Positions 23,473-33,367 of a stretch of DNA of 64,000 nucleotides are shown one piece after another. The translations under genes and the position numbers were made by a program. The notes under the pieces were generated by a model, which saw nothing but the letters and a program-made list of their open reading frames with translations, was not told the origin of the DNA and searched no databases. How positions within the stretch are numbered: the first letter of the stretch is position 1; each line of letters opens with the position of its first letter. Source of the stretch: Dehalococcoidia bacterium (GTDB taxonomy: Bacteria > Chloroflexota > Dehalococcoidia > Bin125); assembly GCA_022825855.1 (NCBI GenBank), contig JAJDWB010000010.1, positions 186,001 to 250,000 of the forward strand, in the 5' to 3' direction.

Positions 23473-26166
23473 TCACCCACTATCTCCCAAACCCGCCAAG
23501 AACTTCTTGTCCACTCCAACGACTGCTCCGGCACTGCTCATTTCTACTCCCACTCTGTACTCTTCCATAAGCCGCAACACTCTTCCACCATCCCAAAGAT
23601 CCCACGTGTTCGCCCGGTCCTCGTCGTCAGGGTCATCTCTTTGTGCAATCGCTCGAATATTCCAATACATCTGTGTTGCTTGCCTGCTTAAGTCACCTCC
23701 ACAGATAAGCCGGGCACCGCCCACATGATACTCTTCCGCCTGCCACTTCCTAGTGATCCAGTACATTCCCACCTTAGAAGCAACATCACCTGTGGGCTCG
23801 CCACGCATACCCCACTTGCACTGAACAAACCAAATTGCCTCATATGTGCGATTCACCTCGACGCTACCAAACCGTGCAACCACTTCGTTGGTATCAACCA
23901 ATTGAGTCTTAGCTACGATATCCACGCCTTTCTGGTCCATCTCGCTGTTCTTGTCCTGAACCCGGACAACCGCAAAATTCTCTGCTTCATGCAGCAACGC
24001 CGCGCACAAGAACTCAAACGGAGTGCCATCGCTTCCCCACGTCCTTCGTACGTACTCTACATATTCGCTCATCCACTCCTGGGTTTTCCAATCTTGATAG
24101 GAGTGTATCTCAAAGTAATCGGACACCATCTCAACCATCTTGCCTTCTAGGCTTGTGTCTCCGGATCCTCCAAGACTCTCCAATGCCAAGTTCCTGCCGT
24201 CTTCCGTCAAACACCACGTGCCATCAAGTTCCTCATCTACTTCTTCACCGCCACGGACGCGAATCAGATTACTCGGAAAGACTGACAACGCGCGGAGCGC
24301 GTGCTCCATTCGGTACTCGTACAACGAATCTAGATTGCGCCTCTTTCGACACCACGGAGGTGGCAACTCTCTTCGATACTCTTCCACGCCGAGGCTCTTG
24401 GCCACCCGCTCTACAACCTCAGCCTGCCCCAAGCCATTCGGTTCTTCCGCCAAAACCCGGAACGTAGCAACGCATAGCTCAATGTCAGTTGGGACTCGTG
24501 AAGAACCTAAGCTATCGACTTGAGGAGTATCACCCAACGATCTCTCCTCCGGACCATCGTTCTGGTACGCGGAGTTGCTACTAGAGTCTTCAACTTCCGA
24601 CACAGGGCCCGGTTCAAGGCGCTCAAGCTCTACGTTTCCCCTGTAGGTGTCCACTCCAAGATATGAAGCGGTCAGTTGGCTTCCATAGCTTCCCATCAGG
24701 CCATCGATACTGTCATCAATTGAACCGCTCGCAAGACCAGCTTCACCGGCTGAGGTCACTCGCCATAGCCGTCGTGAAGGGTCAAATTGACTGGGCATAC
24801 GCTCGATCATGCCCAATCGCTCGAGGAGACTGCGCATGGAAGCGCTTCTCGCCTTGTATTCATTCTCAACCGGATTACGAATATTTCGCACATTCTTCTG
24901 TGCATCGCTCAACCGCAACCTCACGGCGAGTCGCTCACTAATCTGGATATTGTCAGCCCCTTCAATGCCCACCGCTTCATTATCCGAACAGACATCTTGC
25001 ACCGAACTTAACGTCTCGAAACACCACGATTTGTAATCATACTCAAAGGGATCAGGGCCAGTCGAGGCTGACAAGTCGCCGGCAGTATGGCTTTCAAGGG
25101 CCAGATTGCCACGATAAGTCTCATTGGGGAACCACGGCGCCGGAGGTGCACCGCCACCTCTTTCCAGCAGCGCTTGTATTGCCTCGCCTAGGGACTGTTG
25201 GCTGATCTGGCTAGAGTGCTCTGTCAATGACCAATATTTCTTCGCATATTGGGCACGACGAATCAATCCTAGTCTATCTAGCAACGCCCGCATCGTGCCA
25301 CCACGAGCCTTGTACTCTAGTTCGGTAGGGTTAATGAGGCTACGCACGCGCCGTTGGTCAATCGATAGTCCCATCCGTCGAGCGAGTTCCTCGTTGATGT
25401 CGTTGTTACTCGCCACGCCAAAGTTAGCGTGGCCTCCGCACAGATAACGTGCGGACTGCAGTGTCTCGTAGCACCAGCGGCTATAGTCATAGTCCCACGG
25501 CGATCGCCGCCCGATGCCTAGTGGTTGCTCTAGGCCAAATGGACGCTGCTTGGCCTTCTCGTAGTTCCTCCCCAGTGGGTTCTGTGCGAGAAAGGCGTCT
25601 ACAAGGTCACCAACGTCTGCTGCGCCTGCGGCGGCAGAACTCACAGACAAGCGGTACACATGCGAATCGTACTCCCAGGTTCCAACGCTTGGATACCTCT
25701 CTATCAGTCGAGCTTGGCTCCATAGCACCATCCGAGCGTATCGCATGCGGTACAAGAATGGCGTCTCCCCTTGTTCCGGACGGATGAGTTGTCGCGTATC
25801 AATCCCAAGTTTTTCGCAGACTTGCCGGTTTATCTCCGCGACTGTGATCCCCGCGTCACTTTCCCGAATAGCTTCGAGCGTTTCCTGCGTTAGAACGTAG
25901 AGGTCCGGCAAGGGTACCCCGGGAAGGCGCGGTGCAATCGAGGCTTCAGCCTCTGCTTCTCGCGTCAGTACATCCTGATTCTCCATAAGAGCTGGAGCGT
26001 CCTGGTCAGATCTCTGCGGCGCATTCGGAAACGTGTGTTCACCATTTGCCAGTTCCAAGGCGTTCAATGCACCGAGGCTAGAGATATCCACTGAAGAGTC
26101 ACGATGCTCCGTGCCCTCAATGACTGGTTTCTGGGGGGGCGAATCTGTCATTTGTCCAACCTCCAA
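23473..26166 (-). CDS. Multi-module winged-helix plus Mrr-type nuclease protein (probable type IV restriction or defence effector)
   Basis: An 897-residue protein. The C-terminal part (about 690-860) is an Mrr-like PD-(D/E)xK domain: F-E-F-L-C-A-A-L-L-H-E, then G-V-D749-I-V and the V-Q782-C-K784-W strand, giving an apparently intact D...QxK core. Before it, at least two modules share Y-D-Y-x-x-W-C-x-E-T-L at their start and E-x-K-A-R-x-x-x-M-R-x-L-L-x-R-L-G near the end (about 235-330 and 375-480); two more distant modules near 95-185 and 550-660 look winged-helix-like. Base use is much poorer in GC than its neighbours, suggesting transfer. It stands alone with no methylase. The modified-DNA target is unknown. 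Confidence 0.75.
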   Translation of the reverse strand: MEVGQMTDSPPQKPVIEGTEHRDSSVDISSLGALNALELANGEHTFPNAPQRSDQDAPALMENQDVLTREAEAEASIAPRLPGVPLPDLYVLTQETLEAIRESDAGITVAEINRQVCEKLGIDTRQLIRPEQGETPFLYRMRYARMVLWSQARLIERYPSVGTWEYDSHVYRLSVSSAAAGAADVGDLVDAFLAQNPLGRNYEKAKQRPFGLEQPLGIGRRSPWDYDYSRWCYETLQSARYLCGGHANFGVASNNDINEELARRMGLSIDQRRVRSLINPTELEYKARGGTMRALLDRLGLIRRAQYAKKYWSLTEHSSQISQQSLGEAIQALLERGGGAPPAPWFPNETYRGNLALESHTAGDLSASTGPDPFEYDYKSWCFETLSSVQDVCSDNEAVGIEGADNIQISERLAVRLRLSDAQKNVRNIRNPVENEYKARSASMRSLLERLGMIERMPSQFDPSRRLWRVTSAGEAGLASGSIDDSIDGLMGSYGSQLTASYLGVDTYRGNVELERLEPGPVSEVEDSSSNSAYQNDGPEERSLGDTPQVDSLGSSRVPTDIELCVATFRVLAEEPNGLGQAEVVERVAKSLGVEEYRRELPPPWCRKRRNLDSLYEYRMEHALRALSVFPSNLIRVRGGEEVDEELDGTWCLTEDGRNLALESLGGSGDTSLEGKMVEMVSDYFEIHSYQDWKTQEWMSEYVEYVRRTWGSDGTPFEFLCAALLHEAENFAVVRVQDKNSEMDQKGVDIVAKTQLVDTNEVVARFGSVEVNRTYEAIWFVQCKWGMRGEPTGDVASKVGMYWITRKWQAEEYHVGGARLICGGDLSRQATQMYWNIRAIAQRDDPDDEDRANTWDLWDGGRVLRLMEEYRVGVEMSSAGAVVGVDKKFLAGLGDSG

Positions 26167-26346
26167 AGGTCGCGCATGAGTCTAGCACTGGCTAGATGGC
26201 CCTCGGAGTCTATGCGTGAGAGACCGGAAATGGCAGCGGCGGAGTGAGATATCACACGCCTCGCGGCCAGTGGTTTCAAGCTCCTCAAGGTCGCGCTCAA
26301 TCAGGCAGGGATAGGCATAGCGCATTAGTCGGAGCTCCCTTGTCGT

Positions 26347-28761
26347 TCACTGGAGCTCGACCGGCTCCGACCAGACGACGCCCTCCGACCTGAGACGCTC
26401 GATGTCTCCGGCTCGGCCGACCTCGGCGAGGATTTCGTACGTTTCCTGGCCGGCGAGGACGCCGGGGCCGTAGTCGTCTCGGCCGCCGGCCATCTTGGTC
26501 AGCGGACCCCAGCGGCGGACGTCGCCCAGGCGGCGGTGATTGGCCACCGGGTTGAAACCGTTGGCGAGGACGTGTTCGTCGTGGGCGAAGAAGTCTCCCA
26601 CGGTGCCGGCGTCGGCCTGGACGCAGCCGACGCCAACGGCCGTCAGGCGGCGCTCCCATTCGGCAGCGGGGGCCTGAGCAAAGACCTCGGCGATGGCGGC
26701 GGCCATGGCGGCTTCGTCGTCGGCGCTCTGATCGGCGAGATGAGGCGCGGCTTCGGCGCAGAAGGCTTCCCACTCCTCACAAGTTGGCGCGGCGAAGAAG
26801 ACCCAGCCGTCCGACGCTTCGTAGAGGCGGTACCACGGCGCGGTGCCGTAGAGCTCGCCGTCGACCTGGCGGCGCGGCGGCTTGCCTTCGTACTGGAGGA
26901 AATCGTCGCTGTTGGCATAGGCGTTGGCGGTCAGCATGTTGACGTAGATCTCCTGGCCGACGCCGTAGCGGCGTTGCGCGTAGAGACCGAGCAGCGTCGC
27001 CGAGGCGACCAGGAGGCCGGTGTTCGGATCGGGGTTGGCCTCGTTGGCGCGCATGAGCTGGCGCGACGCTTCTCGGATCTCGTCGATCGTCTCGCAGCCC
27101 GCCGGCGGCATGGCCGAGCCGGCCTGGAAGAGCGCGCCGCCGATCACCGCGCCCGGGATCGGGTGTGCCGACGGTCGCCGCGCGCCGGGCGCGTCGGGAC
27201 CGTAGCCGTTGGCCGAGACCCAGACGACTTCGGGATTGATGGCACTGGCCGTTTCGTAGCCGATGCCCAGGCGGTCGGGGACGCCGGGTCGGTAGTTGTG
27301 CACGATCGCGTCGGCTTCGGCGATCAGGTCGGCGACGATGGCCTGGCCGTCGGGGTCCTTGAGGTCGATGCAGATCGACTCCTTGGCTGCGTTGGTCTTA
27401 GCGGCCAACAGACCGCGCAAGGGACCGCCGCCCATGCCGCGGAACGGGTCGCCGCCGATCGGCTCGACCTTGATCACACGCGCGCCCAGGTCGGCCAGCA
27501 TCGAGACGCCGATCGGGGTGGCGATGATCGTGGCGAACTCGAGGATCGTGAAGCCATCCAAGGGCTTGCCCGAGGGCGCGGCGCCGTTCGGCGAGGTCAT
27601 CATCGGCACGTCGCCGTTGCCCACCTCACGTGCAGGCCATGCGAATCCGTTTGCCTCCCCAATCGACGGCGCGGGACGCGTGACTTCGGCGGGCGTCTCG
27701 CGCAGGTGGGCGATGGGGCCGACTTGCTTGACCGGGCCCAGTTCCGGATCGTCGAGCGTGATCGTGTCGCCGTTGGCGGCCATGTCGTGGTTGTCGACGG
27801 CGTCGTGGGTTGGCGTGAAGGGCTCGGCGGCGACGTTGCCCTGGGCGCGGAAGATTTCCATCCACTCGTCGCAGGTCTTCTCCTGCATCCGCTCGAGGAT
27901 GCGGTCGCGCATCTCCTCGGTTGCCTCGGGCGTCCACTCGGCCTGTCCGCCCTGCCACTGCTCCTCGGCGAACAGCAGGGTCAGGTCGGCGGCGTCCATG
28001 AAGGCGTAGAAGAGGTGCTCGAGCAGGTTGCCGAGCTGGATCCAGCGGCCGTCGCGGGTCATCACCGGGTGATAGTTCAGGGTCGGCATGCCGCCGCCGA
28101 TGTTGAAGAGTTGCGGATAGGTCTCGGGATCGCGCTCGGAGAGTTGCGTGAGCAGGAGCTGGAGCAGGTCGAACGGCATCAGACCCTGGAGCAGGGACGT
28201 TTCGACGATCTGTCCGCGGCCGCAGCGCTGGCGCTCGATCAACGCCGCGAGGATGCCCTGCACGGCGCCCTGCGACGCGCCGTGCGCGCCGACCGGCACG
28301 GCGGCAAAGCCCGGACCCTCGCGCAGCCGCTGACCGGAGAAGGACACCATCCGGCCCGACTTCGCCGCGGCCAGCGCCTCGTAGGCGGGATACTCCGCGT
28401 ACGGCCCCGTCGAACCGAAGCCGGTGATCGAGCAGAAGACCGCCGCTTCGTTCAGCGCGCGGATGTCGGCGTACTCCAGCCGCCGCGACCTGGCCTGCGC
28501 CGGGGAATCGGTCGAGACCACGACATCCGATTCGCGTATCAACTCTTCCAGCCGCGACCGTTCCGCGACGATGTCCAGTTCCAACGAGCGCTTGCCGCGC
28601 AGCCACATCGGGGCTGCCGCCAGCGAGCGCCAGGGGTCGCCGCCGGCCGGCTCGACCTTGACCACCTCGGCCCCAAAGTCGGCCAGGACCATGGTCGCGA
28701 CGCCGCCAACTGCTCCGGTCGACAGGTCAAGGACGCGGGTGTCGTGAAGCAGTGGTGGCAT
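26347..28761 (-). CDS. Fused double-domain CaiB/BaiF CoA-transferase
   Basis: An 804-residue protein made of two CaiB/BaiF domains, about 1-390 and 405-804, each opening with a family start (V-L-D-L-S-T-G and I-L-E-F-A-T-I) and holding A-D-F/L-G-A-x-V-x-K-V-E-P-x-G-G-D-P. Single proteins are usually near 400 residues and dimeric, so the fusion probably folds as an intramolecular dimer. At the catalytic Asp position the first half reads S-L-L-Q-G and the second N-M-L-T-A, so neither appears to keep Asp or Glu. It may be inactive as a classical transferase or use another residue. GAGGAACTC precedes the ATG. Upstream 26167-26346 holds nothing recognised. Confidence 0.84.
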   Translation of the reverse strand: MPPLLHDTRVLDLSTGAVGGVATMVLADFGAEVVKVEPAGGDPWRSLAAAPMWLRGKRSLELDIVAERSRLEELIRESDVVVSTDSPAQARSRRLEYADIRALNEAAVFCSITGFGSTGPYAEYPAYEALAAAKSGRMVSFSGQRLREGPGFAAVPVGAHGASQGAVQGILAALIERQRCGRGQIVETSLLQGLMPFDLLQLLLTQLSERDPETYPQLFNIGGGMPTLNYHPVMTRDGRWIQLGNLLEHLFYAFMDAADLTLLFAEEQWQGGQAEWTPEATEEMRDRILERMQEKTCDEWMEIFRAQGNVAAEPFTPTHDAVDNHDMAANGDTITLDDPELGPVKQVGPIAHLRETPAEVTRPAPSIGEANGFAWPAREVGNGDVPMMTSPNGAAPSGKPLDGFTILEFATIIATPIGVSMLADLGARVIKVEPIGGDPFRGMGGGPLRGLLAAKTNAAKESICIDLKDPDGQAIVADLIAEADAIVHNYRPGVPDRLGIGYETASAINPEVVWVSANGYGPDAPGARRPSAHPIPGAVIGGALFQAGSAMPPAGCETIDEIREASRQLMRANEANPDPNTGLLVASATLLGLYAQRRYGVGQEIYVNMLTANAYANSDDFLQYEGKPPRRQVDGELYGTAPWYRLYEASDGWVFFAAPTCEEWEAFCAEAAPHLADQSADDEAAMAAAIAEVFAQAPAAEWERRLTAVGVGCVQADAGTVGDFFAHDEHVLANGFNPVANHRRLGDVRRWGPLTKMAGGRDDYGPGVLAGQETYEILAEVGRAGDIERLRSEGVVWSEPVELQ

Positions 28762-28880
28762 CGGGAGTTCCTCTACGGCGGCGGATACGAAGCCGAGTAT
28801 ATGCGCCGGCGCTGAGGACCAAGATTGCGGACTTCGCCTGGAATGGCGAGACGTGGTGACGGCGAGTCGCTGAGATTCCT

Positions 28881-30860
28881 CTACTCCGGACGCACGGGCA
28901 GCCAGCGGTTATCCCACTCGGGAGCGAAGCTGAGGGCGCCGAGATCTTCGTAGGTCTCGAGGCCGTAGGTTCTGAGCTCCTCGCCGGAGAGCAGGTGGAT
29001 CTGGGTGCCGACCGGGATGGCTCGGCGGGCTTCTCCGTGCACTCTCAGCGTGGATTCGTGGGTCAGGCCCTCGGCGGTCACGCGGACGCCGAAGAATGCG
29101 CCGTCGTGGTCCTGCCGCAGCCAATGGTCGTTGGGGCCGACGGGAATCCAGGCGACGCCGTCCTGGTAGCGGAATGCGCGGTGGTCGTACTCGACCGGGC
29201 TGAAGGCGTCGTCGCCAAGCGGCAGCACGGTGAGCAGGGTCGGGTTGGCCGGGTCGGAGACGTCGAACAGCGACGCCTGCAAGCCGCGCTCCCAGCCGGT
29301 CTCGGGATCGGCGTCGCGGCCGATGCCGAGCAGCAGCCCGCCGCTCAAGGGATGCAGATACTTCGAGAAGCCCGGGATTTTCAGTTCGCCCAGCGTCTGC
29401 GGGTTGGTTGGGTCGGAGACGTCGAGGACGTAGAGCGGATCGGTCAAGCGGAACGTGACGACGTAGCCGACAGGGCCGGCGAAGCGGACCGATTTGATCT
29501 CCTCGGTCACGCCGAGCCCGCTGACCAGGCCGACCTGCTCCAATGACCCGTCATCGCCCTCGCCGACGGCCTCGAGCACGAAGACGTTGCTGACCGTGGG
29601 CCAGCGGTCCTGGATCGTGGTGGCGACGCGCAGGTAGCCGTTGTGCTCGGACATCGACCACTGCGAGAGCAGTTGTCCGCGCACCGAGCCGCTGCCGAAG
29701 TAGGTCGGCTCCAGCGGGTCGGCCAGATCGAAGCGGTGGATGTTCGTGTTCCACCACTGCTGGTCGGGCGTGGCCAGGTAGAGCGAACCGATCGAGGCGT
29801 AGACGGTGGGCTGGTCGCTCATCACGCCGACGCTGCCGCGCTCGGCGAGGCCGGCCGCCAGGTCGAAGGAGAGCATGAAGTTGACGCCCTGCCGCCAGGG
29901 CGGCGCGTCGGCGCCGTCGGGCGCGAAGGTCTGCCGGCAGTCCAGCGCGTAGCCGATCTCGTCCTCGTTGGACACGTAATCCAACAACCAGGACTGCGGA
30001 TGCCACAGTCCGAGCTTGCTGTGTTCGATGACGGCCTCGTTGTACGCCTCCGCGTCGCGCTCCGCGTTGCGTTCCCAGCCGAAGTCCCAGGGTCCGACCC
30101 AGTGGTGGTACGACTGGTGCCGCATTATGACGCGAGCCGCCCCGTCAACCAGTCGCGCCGAGACGAACTGGCCGTCGAGGTTCAGCTCGCGCAGCAGTCG
30201 CGGCGAGGCGGCACTTGCGATGTCGATCTCAAGGATTTCGGACTGCGGCCGAATCCGTTCCGGAACCCACGACGGCCGGGCAATGTCGCCGACCTCTGGG
30301 AGGAACCGGGACACGGCGTCCTCAAGTTGTCGCACGACGATTGCCTTGCCGGCGCCAATCAGCAGCTCCTGGCGACGCGCCCAGTCCTGGAACTCGAGCC
30401 GGCCGACCTCTACCGGCGGTCCGTCCTCGGCAAGCTCGGCGATCAGCAACGATTGCGGCCGCAGGATGTAGAAGTAGTCGCCGTCGGTCTTGACGATGTC
30501 CGATTCGTCGACGCCGCGCTCCTGGACGTTGGTGCCGGTGTCGGAGATTTCGCCCTGGTCGGCCGGTGCGGATGACTCCGTCGTCGTGGCGGAGTCGGCG
30601 GAAGCTTCTTCTTCGGCTGCTTCTTCCTGGGCCTCCCACTCCGGCTCGCCGACCTCCTCGTAGTAGCGCTCCTGCATCTGCGAGCGCCGGGCCTGCTCCT
30701 GGTAGTGCTCCAGCAGCTCGACGCAGGACGCGAATCCCCGCAGCGGGCGCGCCTGCGCGGAGCCGGTGAAGACGAGCAAGTTGGCCGCGATCAGCGCAGC
30801 GGCAAGGATCGGCGTCGTCAGCAGCAGCCAGCGGCGGCGAGCGATCGGGAAGCGTGACAC
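28881..30860 (-). CDS. Secreted beta-propeller domain protein (C-terminal Beta_propel type)
   Basis: A 659-residue protein with an N-terminal basic run, a hydrophobic segment (about 10-36) and then an acidic, Glu/Ala/Ser-rich linker (about 60-105). The remainder resembles the bacterial secreted beta-propeller family: V-Q-E-R-G-V-D-E-S-D-I-V-K-T-D-G near 110-125, then repeated blades such as F-D-L-A-D-P-L-E-P-x-Y-F-G-S-G and L-Y-V-L-D-V-S-D-P-x-N-P near 490. It is predicted to sit outside the membrane. It begins with GTG, with GGAG 8 nt upstream. Function is unknown; the blades probably bind a ligand or a surface partner. Confidence 0.82.
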   Translation of the reverse strand: MSRFPIARRRWLLLTTPILAAALIAANLLVFTGSAQARPLRGFASCVELLEHYQEQARRSQMQERYYEEVGEPEWEAQEEAAEEEASADSATTTESSAPADQGEISDTGTNVQERGVDESDIVKTDGDYFYILRPQSLLIAELAEDGPPVEVGRLEFQDWARRQELLIGAGKAIVVRQLEDAVSRFLPEVGDIARPSWVPERIRPQSEILEIDIASAASPRLLRELNLDGQFVSARLVDGAARVIMRHQSYHHWVGPWDFGWERNAERDAEAYNEAVIEHSKLGLWHPQSWLLDYVSNEDEIGYALDCRQTFAPDGADAPPWRQGVNFMLSFDLAAGLAERGSVGVMSDQPTVYASIGSLYLATPDQQWWNTNIHRFDLADPLEPTYFGSGSVRGQLLSQWSMSEHNGYLRVATTIQDRWPTVSNVFVLEAVGEGDDGSLEQVGLVSGLGVTEEIKSVRFAGPVGYVVTFRLTDPLYVLDVSDPTNPQTLGELKIPGFSKYLHPLSGGLLLGIGRDADPETGWERGLQASLFDVSDPANPTLLTVLPLGDDAFSPVEYDHRAFRYQDGVAWIPVGPNDHWLRQDHDGAFFGVRVTAEGLTHESTLRVHGEARRAIPVGTQIHLLSGEELRTYGLETYEDLGALSFAPEWDNRWLPVRPE

Positions 30861-30938
30861 ACGCGGCTCCGTTCCAGAAGAGAGCGATTGTCGCTCACTC
30901 TAGGATGACGAAGCCCCACGCGAGTTTGTTCCGAGTGG

Positions 30939-32033
30939 TCAGTTCTCGGCGTAGTAGCCACAGTGCCCGAGGTTGCCTTGCACTGGCGTGCGAAAGAATC
31001 GAGGCAGGTTGGTGAATGACGCCTTGACCTCCAACTCTGGCACAGACACATTCAGGACATTCGCCTGCGCCAACGCATAGACCAGGCTGCCAGAGGAATC
31101 GAGATTCTCCGCTTCTGTCGTTTCGCCGCTTGCTCTCAGCAACCATCCTTCAGATTGGATTGGTGCCTCACCCACGGAGACATCGACCCTGATCGCTCTG
31201 GGCGGCCGGCCAAGTCCGTGTTCACCGGGATCGGGTTGGGGCAAGTTGGTGAGCTTCAGATTCAGTTTGCCGGATGCGTTGCAGGAGAGGGATAGACGGA
31301 CTAGCCCTGTCGATGACTCTGAGTCCGCGGCGTCACCCCAAATGGTGGTTCTGACTCGATTGCCGCGAAGTTGTTCTGCGAGGTAGCCAACCCCGTCGTC
31401 TGTCTCCCCGTTTGCATCAACAACCGGCTGGTAGTCCGATGGGAGGGCAAGACTCTTGGAGTCGTCTGACGACGACTCTCCGCAGGCGAACAGCTGCGGC
31501 AGCGTTGGAGCAGTGCGAAGCAGGTTCAGTGGCACGGACGTAGCGAAATCGAGCTCGGGAATGGCGACTTCCAGGAGCGAGTGAGTCGATACCTCCTCAA
31601 GCTGCCGTTCGGCATCAGGGGCGAACAGGAGGAGCCCGAGCGGCGCCACATATGCTCGGTCCGCGCTCCACATCTGTTCGTCAGGTTCGCCGTCATCCAT
31701 GCTGACATAGACCAGCAACTCCTCGCTGTGGCTGTCCGGCAGTTGCCCGAGGTACATCGTCAGTTCCCCGTGGATGTTGCACTCAACCGTGAAGGTGCTG
31801 AATCCATAGCGAGCACCTGGAGTGGGCTGCATTACCGCGGCGTATGCCCACACCGTGTAAGGCGGCGGGTTGACCACTGACTCGTACTGCAGGTTGGCGA
31901 AAACAGGACCCTCTATTGCGGGTCCAGAGATGTCTTCGGTCTGTTCAGCCGCGCTGGGAAGAGAATCGCTGCAGCCGAACAACGCCACCGACAACAACAG
32001 CAGTGCGACTGCTGTTGTGGCTGGATACCGCAT
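30939..32033 (-). CDS. Hypothetical lipoprotein with an internal duplication
   Basis: A 364-residue protein whose N-terminus is a lipoprotein signal (hydrophobic A-V-A-L-L-L-L-S-V-A-L then L-F-G-C). The rest has two similar halves: each holds L-S-C or V-E-C, a G-x-L-x-x-x-L-x-x-L-P stretch, a V-S-V/M segment, then V-A-I/V-P-E-L-x, x-x-L-x-R-T and a closing C-G. So there is an internal repeat of about 130-150 residues. I do not recognise the family. It is less GC-rich than adjacent genes, hinting at a transferred gene. The start is ATG 32031-32033. It lies downstream of the acyl-CoA dehydrogenase. Confidence 0.7.
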   Translation of the reverse strand: MRYPATTAVALLLLSVALFGCSDSLPSAAEQTEDISGPAIEGPVFANLQYESVVNPPPYTVWAYAAVMQPTPGARYGFSTFTVECNIHGELTMYLGQLPDSHSEELLVYVSMDDGEPDEQMWSADRAYVAPLGLLLFAPDAERQLEEVSTHSLLEVAIPELDFATSVPLNLLRTAPTLPQLFACGESSSDDSKSLALPSDYQPVVDANGETDDGVGYLAEQLRGNRVRTTIWGDAADSESSTGLVRLSLSCNASGKLNLKLTNLPQPDPGEHGLGRPPRAIRVDVSVGEAPIQSEGWLLRASGETTEAENLDSSGSLVYALAQANVLNVSVPELEVKASFTNLPRFFRTPVQGNLGHCGYYAEN

Positions 32034-32064
32034 TGACCCGATTCTCGTGGACACGCCTCGCGAA

Positions 32065-33240
32065 TCAGCCGCGGGGCAGGCCCAGACCTCGGGTGGCAAT
32101 GATGTTGCGCTGGATCTCGCTGGTGCCGGCGGCGATGGTTCCACTGACGCTGCTGACGTAGCTGCGGCTGAGGCGGCCGTGCAGCGCGGCGTAGGGGCCG
32201 TCGGACCAGATGTTGCCGCGGAGGCCGAGCAGGTCCATCCCGGTGCGCGAGATGCGCTGGCCGAGCTCGGAGCCGAACAGCTTCGACATCGACGCCTCGT
32301 GGTTGGCGACCACTCCGTGCTCCTGCATGTAAGCGATGCGGTAGGCCATGTAGGTGCCGACCTCAACCTCGATCGCGCGCTCGGCCAGCTCGTAGCGAGC
32401 GTTGGGGCGCTCGTCGAGCAGATGGCTGTTGTCGCGGGCGAACTGGGTGATCTCCTCGATCGTGCGCCGGCCGCCGGCGAACGCGCCGATGCCGCTGCGC
32501 TCGAAGTCGAGCGCGACGGCCAGGTGGTACCAGCCGCGGTTGACCTCGCCCACGACGTTGGTCTGCGGAATGCGCACATCCTCGAAGAAGACCTCGTTGA
32601 AGCCGTGCCCGTCGGCCATGTTGATCAGCGGGCGGACGGTGACGCCGGGCGTGTCCATGCGCATCATGAACATCGTGATGCCCTTGTGCTTGGGCGCGTC
32701 GGGATCGGTGCGGGCGGCAAGCCAGCCCCAGTCGGAGACGTGCGCGCCGGAGGTCCAGATCTTCTGGCCGTTGATCACATAGTCGTCGCCGTCCTTGACC
32801 GCTCGGGTTTGCAGCGAGGCGAGGTCGGAACCGGAGCCGGGCTCGGAGTAGAGCGTGCACCACCAGGTCTCGGCGTCGGCGATGCCGGCCAGATGCTCTT
32901 GCTTCTGCTCGTCAGTGCCGTAGAGCATCAACGACGGGCCGACCCACTGGACGCCCATGTTGCCGCCCGCACCGGGGGCGCGATGGTAGGCCATCTCCTC
33001 GGACATGATCATCTGCTGGGAGTGCGGCGCATCGAGACCACCGTGCTCCTCGGGCCAGGCCATGGTCAGCCAACGGCGCTTGGCCATCTCTGACTGGAAG
33101 GCGCGGGTGACCTCCATGACTTGCGGGTCGTAACCCTCGCCCTGCGGCCGGCTGCCCCAGTCGTCGGGCAGGTTGTCGGAAATGAAGGTCTGCACTTCGT
33201 TGCGGAAGTCGACAATCGTCTGGTCCTCGCGATAGTCCAT
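32065..33240 (-). CDS. Acyl-CoA dehydrogenase family protein
   Basis: A 391-residue FAD-dependent dehydrogenase. It shows W-P-E-E-H-G-G in the N-terminal region, the L-Y-S-E-P-G-S-G-S-D-L-A-S-L-Q-T segment near 130-145, N-G-Q-K-I-W-T-S-G-A near 157-167 and the closing G-T-S-E-I-Q-R-N-I-I-A. The usual catalytic Glu just before that last motif is replaced by Ala (I-A-A-G-T-S), so the base may come from another region, as in some steroid and long-chain subgroups. AGAGGGG precedes the start. It likely takes part in fatty acid or side-chain oxidation. Confidence 0.87.
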   Translation of the reverse strand: MDYREDQTIVDFRNEVQTFISDNLPDDWGSRPQGEGYDPQVMEVTRAFQSEMAKRRWLTMAWPEEHGGLDAPHSQQMIMSEEMAYHRAPGAGGNMGVQWVGPSLMLYGTDEQKQEHLAGIADAETWWCTLYSEPGSGSDLASLQTRAVKDGDDYVINGQKIWTSGAHVSDWGWLAARTDPDAPKHKGITMFMMRMDTPGVTVRPLINMADGHGFNEVFFEDVRIPQTNVVGEVNRGWYHLAVALDFERSGIGAFAGGRRTIEEITQFARDNSHLLDERPNARYELAERAIEVEVGTYMAYRIAYMQEHGVVANHEASMSKLFGSELGQRISRTGMDLLGLRGNIWSDGPYAALHGRLSRSYVSSVSGTIAAGTSEIQRNIIATRGLGLPRG

Positions 33241-33367
33241 CTGCTGAATCCCCTCTGCGAATCGCGGATCGGTTCCAGTCTAGCGGCAGACTCGGCGGGT
33301 TCGGGAACCCGGTTCGCCGGGATGGCTGGTAGTGTTGAAGTCAGCGGGGTTCGAGGACAGATCGGGC

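Noticed and set aside
31916-33093. Plus-strand frames opposite the acyl-CoA dehydrogenase
   Set aside because: No family pattern, and the minus strand carries a complete acyl-CoA dehydrogenase.
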